A stretch of DNA of 33,140 nucleotides from Akkermansia sp. (GTDB taxonomy: Bacteria > Verrucomicrobiota > Verrucomicrobiia > Verrucomicrobiales > Akkermansiaceae): positions 1 to 33,140 of the forward strand of contig JAKSOV010000014.1 in the NCBI GenBank assembly GCA_024405415.1, given 5' to 3'. The notes under the pieces are model-generated. The model was not told the DNA's origin. It worked only from the letters and a program-made list of their open reading frames with translations, and did no database searches. A program made the position numbers and the translations under genes. This document shows, one piece after another, positions 23,107 to 31,006 of the stretch (within the stretch, counting starts at the first letter, position 1; every line of letters starts with the position of its first letter).

Positions 23107-24407
23107 TGACGCCGCACCTCGGACGCTCGGAAACAGCAGCTGCCTATGAGCAGCTGTTGCAGAGGGTGTACCCGGAGGAAAAGCCTGTCGTCGCACCGCG
23201 GCTCAGCCGCGATGAATTAGCACAACTCTGGCTGGATGCGCGAGCGGGCCTTTGCTGCCGAACCCTGCGACACGGCATCGTGCGCGTATCGGACTTGGGC
23301 ACGGCCAACCTGTCGACAGACGGGCCGACCGTGCTGCGTGCGGAGATTGAATGCGAGGGGCACCGATTGCGCGGCGATATTGCCCTGCATCTCCGCGCGG
23401 AGGACTGGGAAACGGAACGCTGCGGGGAAAACCCGGCCTACGATAATGTCGTGCTGCATGTCGTTCTGCAATCGCCGCCCACCGCATGGTTTACGCGCAC
23501 CGCAACTCACAGGGACATTCCTATAGCGGTGGTGCCGCCCGCCACCCTGCGGGCTGTCTGCGGCTGTGCGCGCCTCTACCCCGAGCGCAAGGCCGGCGCC
23601 CTGCTGCGCGAGCTATCGGGTGAGCGACTCCTCGCTCTGCTCCGCTCGGCCGCAGCATACCGCGCCGAACACAAGGCCGCGGCCTTTGAACAAAAAGCAA
23701 GCATCATCGGGGCGGAACAAGCATGGTTTGAGGCATGGGCCGAAGTGCTGGGCTACGCTGCCAACAAGCGCAGCATGAGACTGTTGGCACGACGCGCTTC
23801 ACTCGAAAGCCTACAGGGGCGAGATGCCGAAGCCGTGCTTCTCGGCACAGCCGGCTTTCTGCAAGCCGTCCTTCCCGAGCGCACCACCGAGGAGGCCCGC
23901 ACCTATCACCGCCGGGTCTGGGGTGCTTGGTGGCAACAAAGGGAAACCTTCTGCTTCCCGCCGCTGCCGTGGGTGCTCTCTCCCGTACGCCCGATGAATC
24001 ACCCCACCCGCCGCGTAGCGGCGCTGGCTCTCTCTGCTCAGCAATGGCCGCGGCTGGTGCCGCTGATGAATGCAGCAGGAGCCAAGCGACTCACCGAGGC
24101 TCTTTGCTCCCTCACGCACGCTTTCTGGGATACTCATTGCACGCTCGACGCCGCACCTCTGCGCAGCAGATGTGCCCTTGTGGGGCAGGCGCGCGCCGCA
24201 GATTTCCTGGCAAACGTCGTTTACCCCACGGACCGCAGCACCGCCGCATGGGAAACCTACCTCGCCCTTCGCGCGCACGATGTTCCCGCGCGCCTCGCTA
24301 AGCTTGCTGTCCAACTCTTCGGCGAGCGCCCCGAGCTACCCTCTCTGCTCCGCCGCAGCTACGTCCAACAGGCGCTGCTTCAGCTGGCCGCCGATTTCAT
24401 GGATTGA
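23106..24407 (+). CDS. DUF2851 family protein
   Basis: A 433-residue protein of unknown function. The N-terminal part matches the DUF2851 pattern, in particular LRGDIALHLRAEDWETER...NPAYDNVVLHVVLQ, equivalent to the family's G-x-x-E-x-H-x-x-x-x-D-W ... D-x-A-Y-x-N-V-x-L-H-V-V. The C-terminal half is helical and Arg/Ala-rich. The family is common in Bacteroidota and some Verrucomicrobiota and has no established biochemistry that I know of; the conserved Asp, Glu and His residues could suggest a nuclease-like or metal site, which is speculation. The ATG at 23106 is preferred over a GTG one codon upstream because it overlaps the STAS stop. It converges with the L,D-transpeptidase gene, 8 nt apart. 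Confidence 0.78.
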   Translation: MTPHLGRSETAAAYEQLLQRVYPEEKPVVAPRLSRDELAQLWLDARAGLCCRTLRHGIVRVSDLGTANLSTDGPTVLRAEIECEGHRLRGDIALHLRAEDWETERCGENPAYDNVVLHVVLQSPPTAWFTRTATHRDIPIAVVPPATLRAVCGCARLYPERKAGALLRELSGERLLALLRSAAAYRAEHKAAAFEQKASIIGAEQAWFEAWAEVLGYAANKRSMRLLARRASLESLQGRDAEAVLLGTAGFLQAVLPERTTEEARTYHRRVWGAWWQQRETFCFPPLPWVLSPVRPMNHPTRRVAALALSAQQWPRLVPLMNAAGAKRLTEALCSLTHAFWDTHCTLDAAPLRSRCALVGQARAADFLANVVYPTDRSTAAWETYLALRAHDVPARLAKLAVQLFGERPELPSLLRRSYVQQALLQLAADFMD

Positions 24408-24415
24408 GGCAAGCT

Positions 24416-24967
24416 TCAACCTTGGCTGATGTAGACAGGTGTTCCCACGGGCAGGAGCTGATAAAGCGGCACACAAGCCTCCCGCGTGAGGCGAATGCAG
24501 CCGTGCGAGACGGGCGCGCTATAGACATCGCCCACGTGGAGGCCGATACCGTCGTAGGTCAAGCGCATGAAATAAGGCATAGCCACATGGTAGAGGTTGG
24601 AACGATGGCTACGATCTTTCTCCAAAATATGGTAAGCGCCCTCAGGGGTGGAGTTCTGCCGCCCCGTACACACGGGAAAATCCATGGCTAGCTGCCCGTC
24701 CATGAACAGCTCCCCACGCTGCCGGGACAGGTGAATGCGCACCTCCGGGGACCCGCCGCGACGCAGCAAAAGCTCGTTGCGGTATACAGCACGAGGAATC
24801 AGCTGCGCGACCGGACGCTGCGAAACAGGAGCTTGCGAAGCAGGGTTTGCTTCCGCAGGCGCATTCTTCCTCAGTACGCGCGCATGGGCTTCCGTCCCGC
24901 AAGAGCAGAACACAGCAGCAAGGGCGGCCGCCGCGAGGAGGCCGATGATGGGGGTATGTTGGGTCAT
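24416..24967 (-). CDS. L,D-transpeptidase (YkuD domain), exported
   Basis: A 183-residue exported enzyme. The N terminus is hydrophobic (IIGLLAAAALAAVFCSC) and may be a lipoprotein signal, although the lipobox is not ideal. The YkuD domain occupies about 73-180, with His144 in GIGLHVG and the catalytic SHGCIRL at 154-160 (nucleophile Cys157, Arg159). Such enzymes form 3-3 peptidoglycan cross-links or attach proteins to diaminopimelate. It is the last gene of a five-gene minus-strand unit, 11 nt after folD, in line with an envelope theme. The sequence does not show whether it cross-links or anchors. Confidence 0.9.
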   Translation of the reverse strand: MTQHTPIIGLLAAAALAAVFCSCGTEAHARVLRKNAPAEANPASQAPVSQRPVAQLIPRAVYRNELLLRRGGSPEVRIHLSRQRGELFMDGQLAMDFPVCTGRQNSTPEGAYHILEKDRSHRSNLYHVAMPYFMRLTYDGIGLHVGDVYSAPVSHGCIRLTREACVPLYQLLPVGTPVYISQG

Positions 24968-24978
24968 AGGGAATCGTA

Positions 24979-25863
24979 TCAGCAGCCGCAGAGTTGGCGG
25001 CAGGCCTTGACGGTATTAGCCATGAGCATGGCAATCGTCATGGGGCCTACGCCTCCGGGCACCGGCGTGATGGCGCTGCACAGCGGAGCGACGGAAGCAA
25101 AGTCCACATCGCCGACAATGCGGTAGCCGCGCGGGCGGGTCGCATCCTCTACGCGGTTGATACCCACATCCACGACCACGGCACCGGGCTTGATATAGTC
25201 CGCCGTCACCATATTGGGACGACCGACCGCCGCCACCACGATATCCGCCGTGCGGCAAAGCGCAGGCAGGTCCGTGGTGCGGGAATGAGCAATCGTCACG
25301 GTAGCATTGGCTTTTTTGCTGACAAGAAGATGCGCCATGGGTTTACCGACAATCATACTGCGCCCGATAACGACGGCATGCTTGCCCTTGGTATCGATGC
25401 CGTATTCCTTCAACATCACCATGCACCCCAGCGGTGTGCAGGGCACAAAGCCGGTCTCGTCCTCCAACACAAGCTTGGCGACATTGGTCGGGTGGAAACC
25501 GTCCACATCCTTGCGCGGGTCAATATTGAGGATAACGGCCGCTTCGTCAATGTGGCTCGGGGGCGGGCTCTGGACGAGGATACCGTGGATTCGGTCATCT
25601 GCATTGAGCTTGTGAATGAGCTCCACCAGCTCCTCCTGCGTGGTCTCGGCGGGCAAGGCCCATTTCTGGGAATAAATACCCAACTCCTCACAAGCCTTCA
25701 CCTTGGAGGCAACATAAACTTGAGAGGCGGGGTCTTCGCCCACCAACACCACCGCCAGACCGGGGGTATGCCCCGCGGCTTTCAGCTCGGCTATCTCGGC
25801 AAGAAGCCCCTCGCGCACTTTGGCGGCGACGGCTTTTCCATTCATGAGGACAGGTTGCATCAT
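24979..25863 (-). CDS. folD: Methylenetetrahydrofolate dehydrogenase / methenyltetrahydrofolate cyclohydrolase
   Basis: A 294-residue bifunctional enzyme interconverting 5,10-methylene-, 5,10-methenyl- and 10-formyl-tetrahydrofolate. The active-site residues line up with E. coli numbering: Y50 and K54 (YVASK), Q98 in [13 protein letters not shown], and D121 in DVDGFHP. The NADP site is [17 protein letters not shown], and [14 protein letters not shown] lies near the C terminus. The loop after Q98 reads SPPP instead of the common LPLP. The protein ends in a Cys-rich CRQLCGC. It sits in the secretin operon between a DUF374 acyltransferase and the L,D-transpeptidase, probably as a passenger. Confidence 0.96.
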   Translation of the reverse strand: MMQPVLMNGKAVAAKVREGLLAEIAELKAAGHTPGLAVVLVGEDPASQVYVASKVKACEELGIYSQKWALPAETTQEELVELIHKLNADDRIHGILVQSPPPSHIDEAAVILNIDPRKDVDGFHPTNVAKLVLEDETGFVPCTPLGCMVMLKEYGIDTKGKHAVVIGRSMIVGKPMAHLLVSKKANATVTIAHSRTTDLPALCRTADIVVAAVGRPNMVTADYIKPGAVVVDVGINRVEDATRPRGYRIVGDVDFASVAPLCSAITPVPGGVGPMTIAMLMANTVKACRQLCGC

Positions 25864-25883
25864 ATCTTATAGGGCGGGTAAGG

Positions 25884-26567
25884 TTATTCGGGAATCGGCC
25901 CGAAATCAGGGCGACCGTAGGCCAAGGCTGCATCAAGCTTGCGGGCGTAGAATTCCACGCCGGCGTCATCCAACTCCGCGGGGACCTCAATCGGCTCGCC
26001 CCACAGCAGGGTCAGGCGGGAGAAGGGCTTGGGGATGACATAACCGTCCCAGGCCTTCCTGATGCGCCAGCAGTTCGGCATATCGATACACAGCGGAATA
26101 ATCGGCACCCCGCTGTGCTGAGCCAGTTTGATAACACCGTTGTGCGAGCGATAAATCGGGCCCTTGGGCCCGTCGGGCGTGATGCACATGGAGCAACCGT
26201 TCTTCACCTCGGCCACCATATCCATGAACCCGGCAATGCCGCGACGGTTGCTGGAACCTCGCACGGTGCGCATCCCGTAGTCATTCGCCACAGTCGTGAG
26301 CAGAGCCCCGTCCTTGCTGGCGCTGGTGAGCATGCTCATCATCACCGGACCGTGCAGCACATAGCGGTACACATAGCAGGGGGGGAAAGTGCGGTTATGC
26401 CACAGAGCCACGATGACAGGGCGATGCCCGGGCTTCACCCCGCTGTTATCTTTGACAATAACACGTTTGCGCAGAGTAAAGCAAATCGCAGTGATGAGGA
26501 ACCAAGCGATATGCCCGAGGGGGCGAGTCCACCACTTAGAACGTAGCTCTGTATCGCGATTAGCCAT
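25884..26567 (-). CDS. DUF374 lysophospholipid-acyltransferase-like protein
   Basis: A 227-residue protein of the acyltransferase superfamily. One hydrophobic segment near the N terminus (about 17-31, HIAWFLITAICFTLR) suggests membrane association. The DUF374 landmarks are present: VALWHNRTF, SKDGALLTTVANDYGMRTVRGSSNRRG, CITPDGPKGP and GVIKLAQHSGVPIIPL. Members of this group are thought to acylate lipids and are related to the LpxL/PlsC enzymes; the substrate here is unknown. It lies 20 nt from both neighbours in the same operon as an AsmA-like protein, consistent with outer-membrane lipid work. No Shine-Dalgarno sequence is present. Confidence 0.85.
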   Translation of the reverse strand: MANRDTELRSKWWTRPLGHIAWFLITAICFTLRKRVIVKDNSGVKPGHRPVIVALWHNRTFPPCYVYRYVLHGPVMMSMLTSASKDGALLTTVANDYGMRTVRGSSNRRGIAGFMDMVAEVKNGCSMCITPDGPKGPIYRSHNGVIKLAQHSGVPIIPLCIDMPNCWRIRKAWDGYVIPKPFSRLTLLWGEPIEVPAELDDAGVEFYARKLDAALAYGRPDFGPIPE

Positions 26568-26587
26568 GGATATTGCGAAGATGCAAC

Positions 26588-28324
26588 TTAATCGAAGATA
26601 CTCTTAACATCCAAGGGAGAATCCAACGAATCTAAAGAGCGGCTCTTCATCTGCGGTTCAGCTGGGCTATCCGAGGCTGCGTCAACAGATGCAGGAGACT
26701 CTGCACCGGATGCGCCATCGACGGATTGCAGGGCCTCGCGGTCGCGCTTGAGCTGGTTGGCCACCTTATCAAAGTCCAAGGCGTCCAGCTGCAGTCGGCC
26801 CGGACGGGAGGAACGAGCCTCCTCGGCCTCAGCCTCCAGCTGCGCGGAGTTGTCGGACGGAATGTTGACCGTACCGGACAACTCCGTCTTCACCCAGGCG
26901 GTACCTGCATCCTCCCTAAAGATGGGATCTGCCTTACCATCCGCATACTCGGCATGCGTCAGAATGGCGGGCAAGCCGAACTCCATGCTGCCGCTGATTT
27001 CATTAGCAGCATTGAGAGACAGGCTTCCGCGCAGGTGCAAGAGGTCGCGCTCCACCACTTGTTCATCCGGCAATTCCAGAGTCATATTCTCGCCATCCGT
27101 CTTCAGGGAAACGTGACCGCGGGAAATGACCGGGGGCAGATAGTTCTTTCGCTTCTCTGCTTCCATGTGGCGCAGGAGAGCAGTCTGCACAGGGAAACCT
27201 TTCAGGCAAATCTCCTTGAGCGCAAACTCTCCGCTGAACACGGGCTTTTCGGTGTGGAAGGGAAGCACCACACGGGCGCGGGAGCGGTCCCTACCGACAG
27301 CCTGCAGCACGGTACGAGCCGTAAAAATATTTTCCAGACGTCCCTGCGTAAACTCCGCAAAGCGCATATTGTCTGCATCAAATTCGAAGGGGCCGCTCAA
27401 CGAATCCCCTGCGTTCAGGCGACCGCTGACGGCAAGAGCCGTGCGGGCATGGCTCTCGGTTTCGGTCGCGCGGTCCGTCGTGCCGCGGAGAGAGAATTCC
27501 TCCACCCCGGAACGCGCGATGTAGAACTTCGCATCCTTGAGGCGAATATTCTGCATACCGCGCAGCTGAACGGCACCGCCGCTGAGCACCAACGCGCAGG
27601 AAGAACGGTCACTACGACGGGGGTAATAGAGGTAAGCATGAGCATTGTTGACACTCACGGCCGATGCCTCACCATCCGTCGATTTAACATTGAAATCGTC
27701 GCACTCCACGCGGGAGAAGTGCCACAAGTCTTCACCTTGATACAGGGGGATGCTCAGCGTCTCAGCAGCCGCGTCATACACGATTTCGGCACGCGCCACG
27801 GAAAGTTTATCCCCCTTCAACACGCCGGAAAAGAAGGTCGCAATGTCCAGCGAGGCCGATATATCGGACAACACGACGCGGCGAATCAGGGACCCTTCGG
27901 GGAAGTCCGCTACGACGCCGGAGAGATGGAAGTCCATACCTTCAATACCGGAACCGCTCACGGCAACTGTTTCCGCACCCCATGCAGACTTCAAAGAATC
28001 CGCCTGTTGCTGCGCATAGGCCTCACCGGCCAACGTGGACATGCGGAACAACAGCACTGCAACAAACAGGCCGCAGAGGCCAAAAGCGCCCATCAGAATC
28101 CACAGAAACGAACGGCGCCCGGCCTTGCGCTTCTCCTCATCGGAGACCAACACGCGGCGCTTTTTCGTCACGCGGATAACCTTGGTACCGTCCGGACGCA
28201 CCACCACCTCGCGGGATTTCTCCTTCGAGGGTTTCTCCTCGTTGAGCTGCTGGATAATGCCGCGAACGTGAGAGCGACTCCCCTCAGCACCTACCTCGGA
28301 ATACTTGCTATCGTACTTACTCAT
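26588..28324 (-). CDS. AsmA-like inner-membrane-anchored envelope protein
   Basis: A 578-residue protein. A charged cytoplasmic N terminus of about 70 residues (with RPDGTKVIRVTKKRRVLV) is followed by one membrane helix (72-93) and a long extracytoplasmic region of repeating beta-strand segments with alternating hydrophobic residues, resembling AsmA/TamB-type folds. The tail is Ser/Ala/Asp-rich and disordered. AsmA-like proteins are implicated in lipid transport or outer-membrane assembly, but similarity here is by pattern only. It lies 12 nt after the secretin gene and 20 nt before the DUF374 gene. It may be a lineage-specific partner of the secretin. Confidence 0.65.
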   Translation of the reverse strand: MSKYDSKYSEVGAEGSRSHVRGIIQQLNEEKPSKEKSREVVVRPDGTKVIRVTKKRRVLVSDEEKRKAGRRSFLWILMGAFGLCGLFVAVLLFRMSTLAGEAYAQQQADSLKSAWGAETVAVSGSGIEGMDFHLSGVVADFPEGSLIRRVVLSDISASLDIATFFSGVLKGDKLSVARAEIVYDAAAETLSIPLYQGEDLWHFSRVECDDFNVKSTDGEASAVSVNNAHAYLYYPRRSDRSSCALVLSGGAVQLRGMQNIRLKDAKFYIARSGVEEFSLRGTTDRATETESHARTALAVSGRLNAGDSLSGPFEFDADNMRFAEFTQGRLENIFTARTVLQAVGRDRSRARVVLPFHTEKPVFSGEFALKEICLKGFPVQTALLRHMEAEKRKNYLPPVISRGHVSLKTDGENMTLELPDEQVVERDLLHLRGSLSLNAANEISGSMEFGLPAILTHAEYADGKADPIFREDAGTAWVKTELSGTVNIPSDNSAQLEAEAEEARSSRPGRLQLDALDFDKVANQLKRDREALQSVDGASGAESPASVDAASDSPAEPQMKSRSLDSLDSPLDVKSIFD

Positions 28325-28336
28325 TGTCTCTCTTTG

Positions 28337-30877
28337 TTAATCAGCCAAGGAAAAATCCGACGGGCGGGAACCCGTGCGGGGATCACGACCGGTCGGGTCG
28401 ACGACATCCACCTTGACAAAGAATAGGAAAGCTTTCTTTTTCTCCTCGTGACCTTCGGAGCGGAACAGGCGACCGACAAGGGGCAAATCGCCCAAAATCG
28501 GCAGCTTGTCTTCATAGCGCACGGTGCGCCCCTCCTGCACGCCGCCCATGACAATCACGGAACCGGGAGCCACGGAAATCTTCGTATTCTCCATGTGGCG
28601 CTTGAAGACGGGCTTGAGAATATGGTTCTCCGTGAGCGTAATCTGCGCCATCTTGCCGGACGCCAAGGAGTCTCCGCTATCAGTCATCATGAAGGTGCGG
28701 ATGGGCGTACCCCAATTGATAAAGCCCTCGAAATCATTGAGCGTCACGGTGAGCGCCAAGGTCACCAACTGGCCGTCCTGCGCAATCTGGGCGTCATGCA
28801 CCTGCACCACAGCGCCGATACCGCCCACGCTCTCTTCGGTCATGCCGAAGCGCGTAAACTCCTCGGGATGAGCGGCCGTAGCCGTAACGGCATGGAGAGA
28901 TGAGGATGTTCTGGTCGCCCCCACAGCCCCGGTAGCGGTGAAGCCTGTCGACATCGACATGCTGGAGGAGAACACATTCGGCTCCGAATACGACTCGGGG
29001 TAGAACATCTCTCGCACATTGGTGAAGGTGGCCTGCTGTTCCGCCCCCGGCGTCAGCACAAGGCGGGGATTATAGAGGATATCGGTGCCCTTCTTCTGGG
29101 AGAGGCCGCGCATAATCATTGTCACATCACCAGCCTGCCAGATACCGCGAAGGGAAAGGATACCGGGAGCCTTAGCTGTAGAGGCATTTGCCGCATTCAA
29201 GAGGCGAGCACTGCCGGTGGAAATGAGGCGGTCCATGCTGTCCGCCGAAATAGCCTGAGAACCGCTGCGCAGTCCCTCCGTCAGAGAACCGGTGGGAGTA
29301 TCAACAAGGTCCTGAGCCATCATATTGCCGCCTTCCGGCCAACCGGCCTGACGCGCCAAACTCATCACGCCGCCGGTGCCGACCCACGAGCCGGGGCCCA
29401 CGTGCATGTTCACCAACCATTCAAAGCCCAACTCGTTCAGGTCGCTTTCATTAACCTCCATGGCCACCACATTGAGCACCACGGAGCGAGCCTGCTCATC
29501 CAAGGGCACGCTGAGCAAACCGGCGATTTCCTCCTGATTATAGGGGGTATTGCGCACCGTGAGGCAGCGGCTGCCGACGTCATACCGCGCATTAGAGCCC
29601 TCGGGGAAAGAGATACCCATCTCCTTCAGGGCCGTCACGGGGTTAACACGCTTCACCACCACACGAGAGGAGGAGGAGGAGAAATCATCATCGTCATCGT
29701 CTCCGCCGTCGCTGACTTCAGCATCAAAGAAATGCGGCGAAACCGTGTATACGCGCTCCACCATGGGGCCGAAATCCTTACCGGAATAGGAGAGCTCCAC
29801 ACCGAGAGGTGTCACGTGATACGTGATACCCAACTGGCGAGCCAGCGCATCCAGCACCTCTGTCAGGGAAACATCCGAAAGCTTAAGGCTCACGCGACGG
29901 CCCATGATGTCGTTGTACCCCTCGGAACCGACGAGGCCGAAATTGGCCGTCAGATTCACCGCTCGCCCGGCAGAAGAAGCGCCGTTGGTTTCAAAACGGC
30001 GGATTTGGGCCTGCAAGGCCTCAATCACATCCATGACGGGAGCATCATCAAACGTCACCTGCGGCAGCACCATCTCGCGCAGAGCAGCGGCAATGCGGCT
30101 CTGAGCCTCCTCATCCTCCAACACCTCACCCTGCTGCTGTCCGGCACCGGCATCGGTGATTTCGGCGTCCTGAGGCACCGATTCCTCCCAAAGAGCATCC
30201 ACCTGAGACAAGGCTGCGGCACGCGCGCTGTCGCGGGCCGTGGCATAGTAGGCACTGCGGCGCTTCTGCACCGACTCCATCCCGCGCCGGGCGGCCGTGT
30301 TGTAGGGATCGATAGTGAGCGCCTGACGGAACGCAGCCAAAGCCTCGTCAAACTTACCGAGGTCAGACTGAGCGTAACCCAGCGTCAGCAGACGATCCAC
30401 CTCCGACACATCACCGACATGCTGCGGCGTCAGCGCAGGGTTGGTATGCTGCGGGTCCTCCGTCTTCAAGAGCTCACGGCGGGCGCGCTCATTCTTGGGG
30501 GAAAGCGCCATCGCCTCCTTCAGGAAGGAGACGGCCTCATCCTTACGGCCTACGGCGCGATAATCCATAGCGGAGGCAATCAGCGCATCCGACAGGCTGT
30601 CTTTAATGAAGGTGAGCTGCTTCTCCGCGGCCGGAGCCTGGGGCAACACGGCCAAGGCATTGCGGTAATGCTCCACGGCGAGCGTGTACTTCTTTTCCGC
30701 ATAGGCAGTGCGTGCTTCCTGCACCTCCTGCATGGCATCTCTCATCGCCATTTGTCGGCGCGCCGTCTCGGGTTGCACCTCGGGCGAAGCCTCTTGCGCA
30801 ACAAGGCACGGAGACAGAGCCACGGTGAGAGTGGCAGCAATGGAAAAGAACGCGGAACGAGAGAATGAGCCCTTCAT
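28337..30877 (-). CDS. TPR-containing secretin (GspD/PilQ-like), Amuc_1098 type
   Basis: An 846-residue outer-membrane secretin. After a signal peptide (about 1-27) come TPR-like repeats up to about 240, then secretin N-domains (VIEALQAQIRRF, then SLKLSDVSLTEVLDALARQLGITY) and a low-complexity Asp/Ser insert near residue 395. The C-terminal beta domain includes VIVMGGVQEGRTVRYEDKLP and ILGDLPLVGRLFRS, the secretin-family hallmark. Akkermansia encodes a similar TPR-secretin (Amuc_1098) beside pilus genes. No pilM/N/O, ATPase or pseudopilin gene is present here; the downstream genes are AsmA-like, DUF374, folD and L,D-transpeptidase. The start at 30877 gives the signal peptide; a longer frame would overlap the promoter. 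It is the first gene of its operon. Confidence 0.88.
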   Translation of the reverse strand: MKGSFSRSAFFSIAATLTVALSPCLVAQEASPEVQPETARRQMAMRDAMQEVQEARTAYAEKKYTLAVEHYRNALAVLPQAPAAEKQLTFIKDSLSDALIASAMDYRAVGRKDEAVSFLKEAMALSPKNERARRELLKTEDPQHTNPALTPQHVGDVSEVDRLLTLGYAQSDLGKFDEALAAFRQALTIDPYNTAARRGMESVQKRRSAYYATARDSARAAALSQVDALWEESVPQDAEITDAGAGQQQGEVLEDEEAQSRIAAALREMVLPQVTFDDAPVMDVIEALQAQIRRFETNGASSAGRAVNLTANFGLVGSEGYNDIMGRRVSLKLSDVSLTEVLDALARQLGITYHVTPLGVELSYSGKDFGPMVERVYTVSPHFFDAEVSDGGDDDDDDFSSSSSRVVVKRVNPVTALKEMGISFPEGSNARYDVGSRCLTVRNTPYNQEEIAGLLSVPLDEQARSVVLNVVAMEVNESDLNELGFEWLVNMHVGPGSWVGTGGVMSLARQAGWPEGGNMMAQDLVDTPTGSLTEGLRSGSQAISADSMDRLISTGSARLLNAANASTAKAPGILSLRGIWQAGDVTMIMRGLSQKKGTDILYNPRLVLTPGAEQQATFTNVREMFYPESYSEPNVFSSSMSMSTGFTATGAVGATRTSSSLHAVTATAAHPEEFTRFGMTEESVGGIGAVVQVHDAQIAQDGQLVTLALTVTLNDFEGFINWGTPIRTFMMTDSGDSLASGKMAQITLTENHILKPVFKRHMENTKISVAPGSVIVMGGVQEGRTVRYEDKLPILGDLPLVGRLFRSEGHEEKKKAFLFFVKVDVVDPTGRDPRTGSRPSDFSLAD

Positions 30878-30892
30878 ATGCCTGTGTAGCCC

Positions 30893-30921
30893 ATCATAGC
30901 AAATCGCACGCGCGAAGTCAC
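30893..30921 (-). promoter_or_regulatory. Probable promoter for the secretin operon
   Basis: On the minus strand a good -10, TATGAT (30893-30898), lies 15 nt before the ATG. The -35 is weak: GTGACT at 17 nt or TGACTT at 16 nt. It sits just after the rpoD terminator, as expected for a new transcription unit. Confidence 0.5.
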
Positions 30922-30942
30922 TCAAAAATTACGTATTTCAGG

Positions 30943-30980
30943 CAAAAAAAAGCCCCGACGGCACCATGAGCGCCGTCGGG
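30943..30980 (-). terminator. Intrinsic terminator of rpoD
   Basis: On the minus strand CCCGACGGC (30972-30980) pairs with GCCGTCGGG (30954-30962) around a 9-nt loop, followed by a run of eight T. It lies 27 nt past the rpoD stop. Confidence 0.92.
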
Positions 30981-31006
30981 TGACATATCTCTGTCTTTTC
31001 CGTCTT

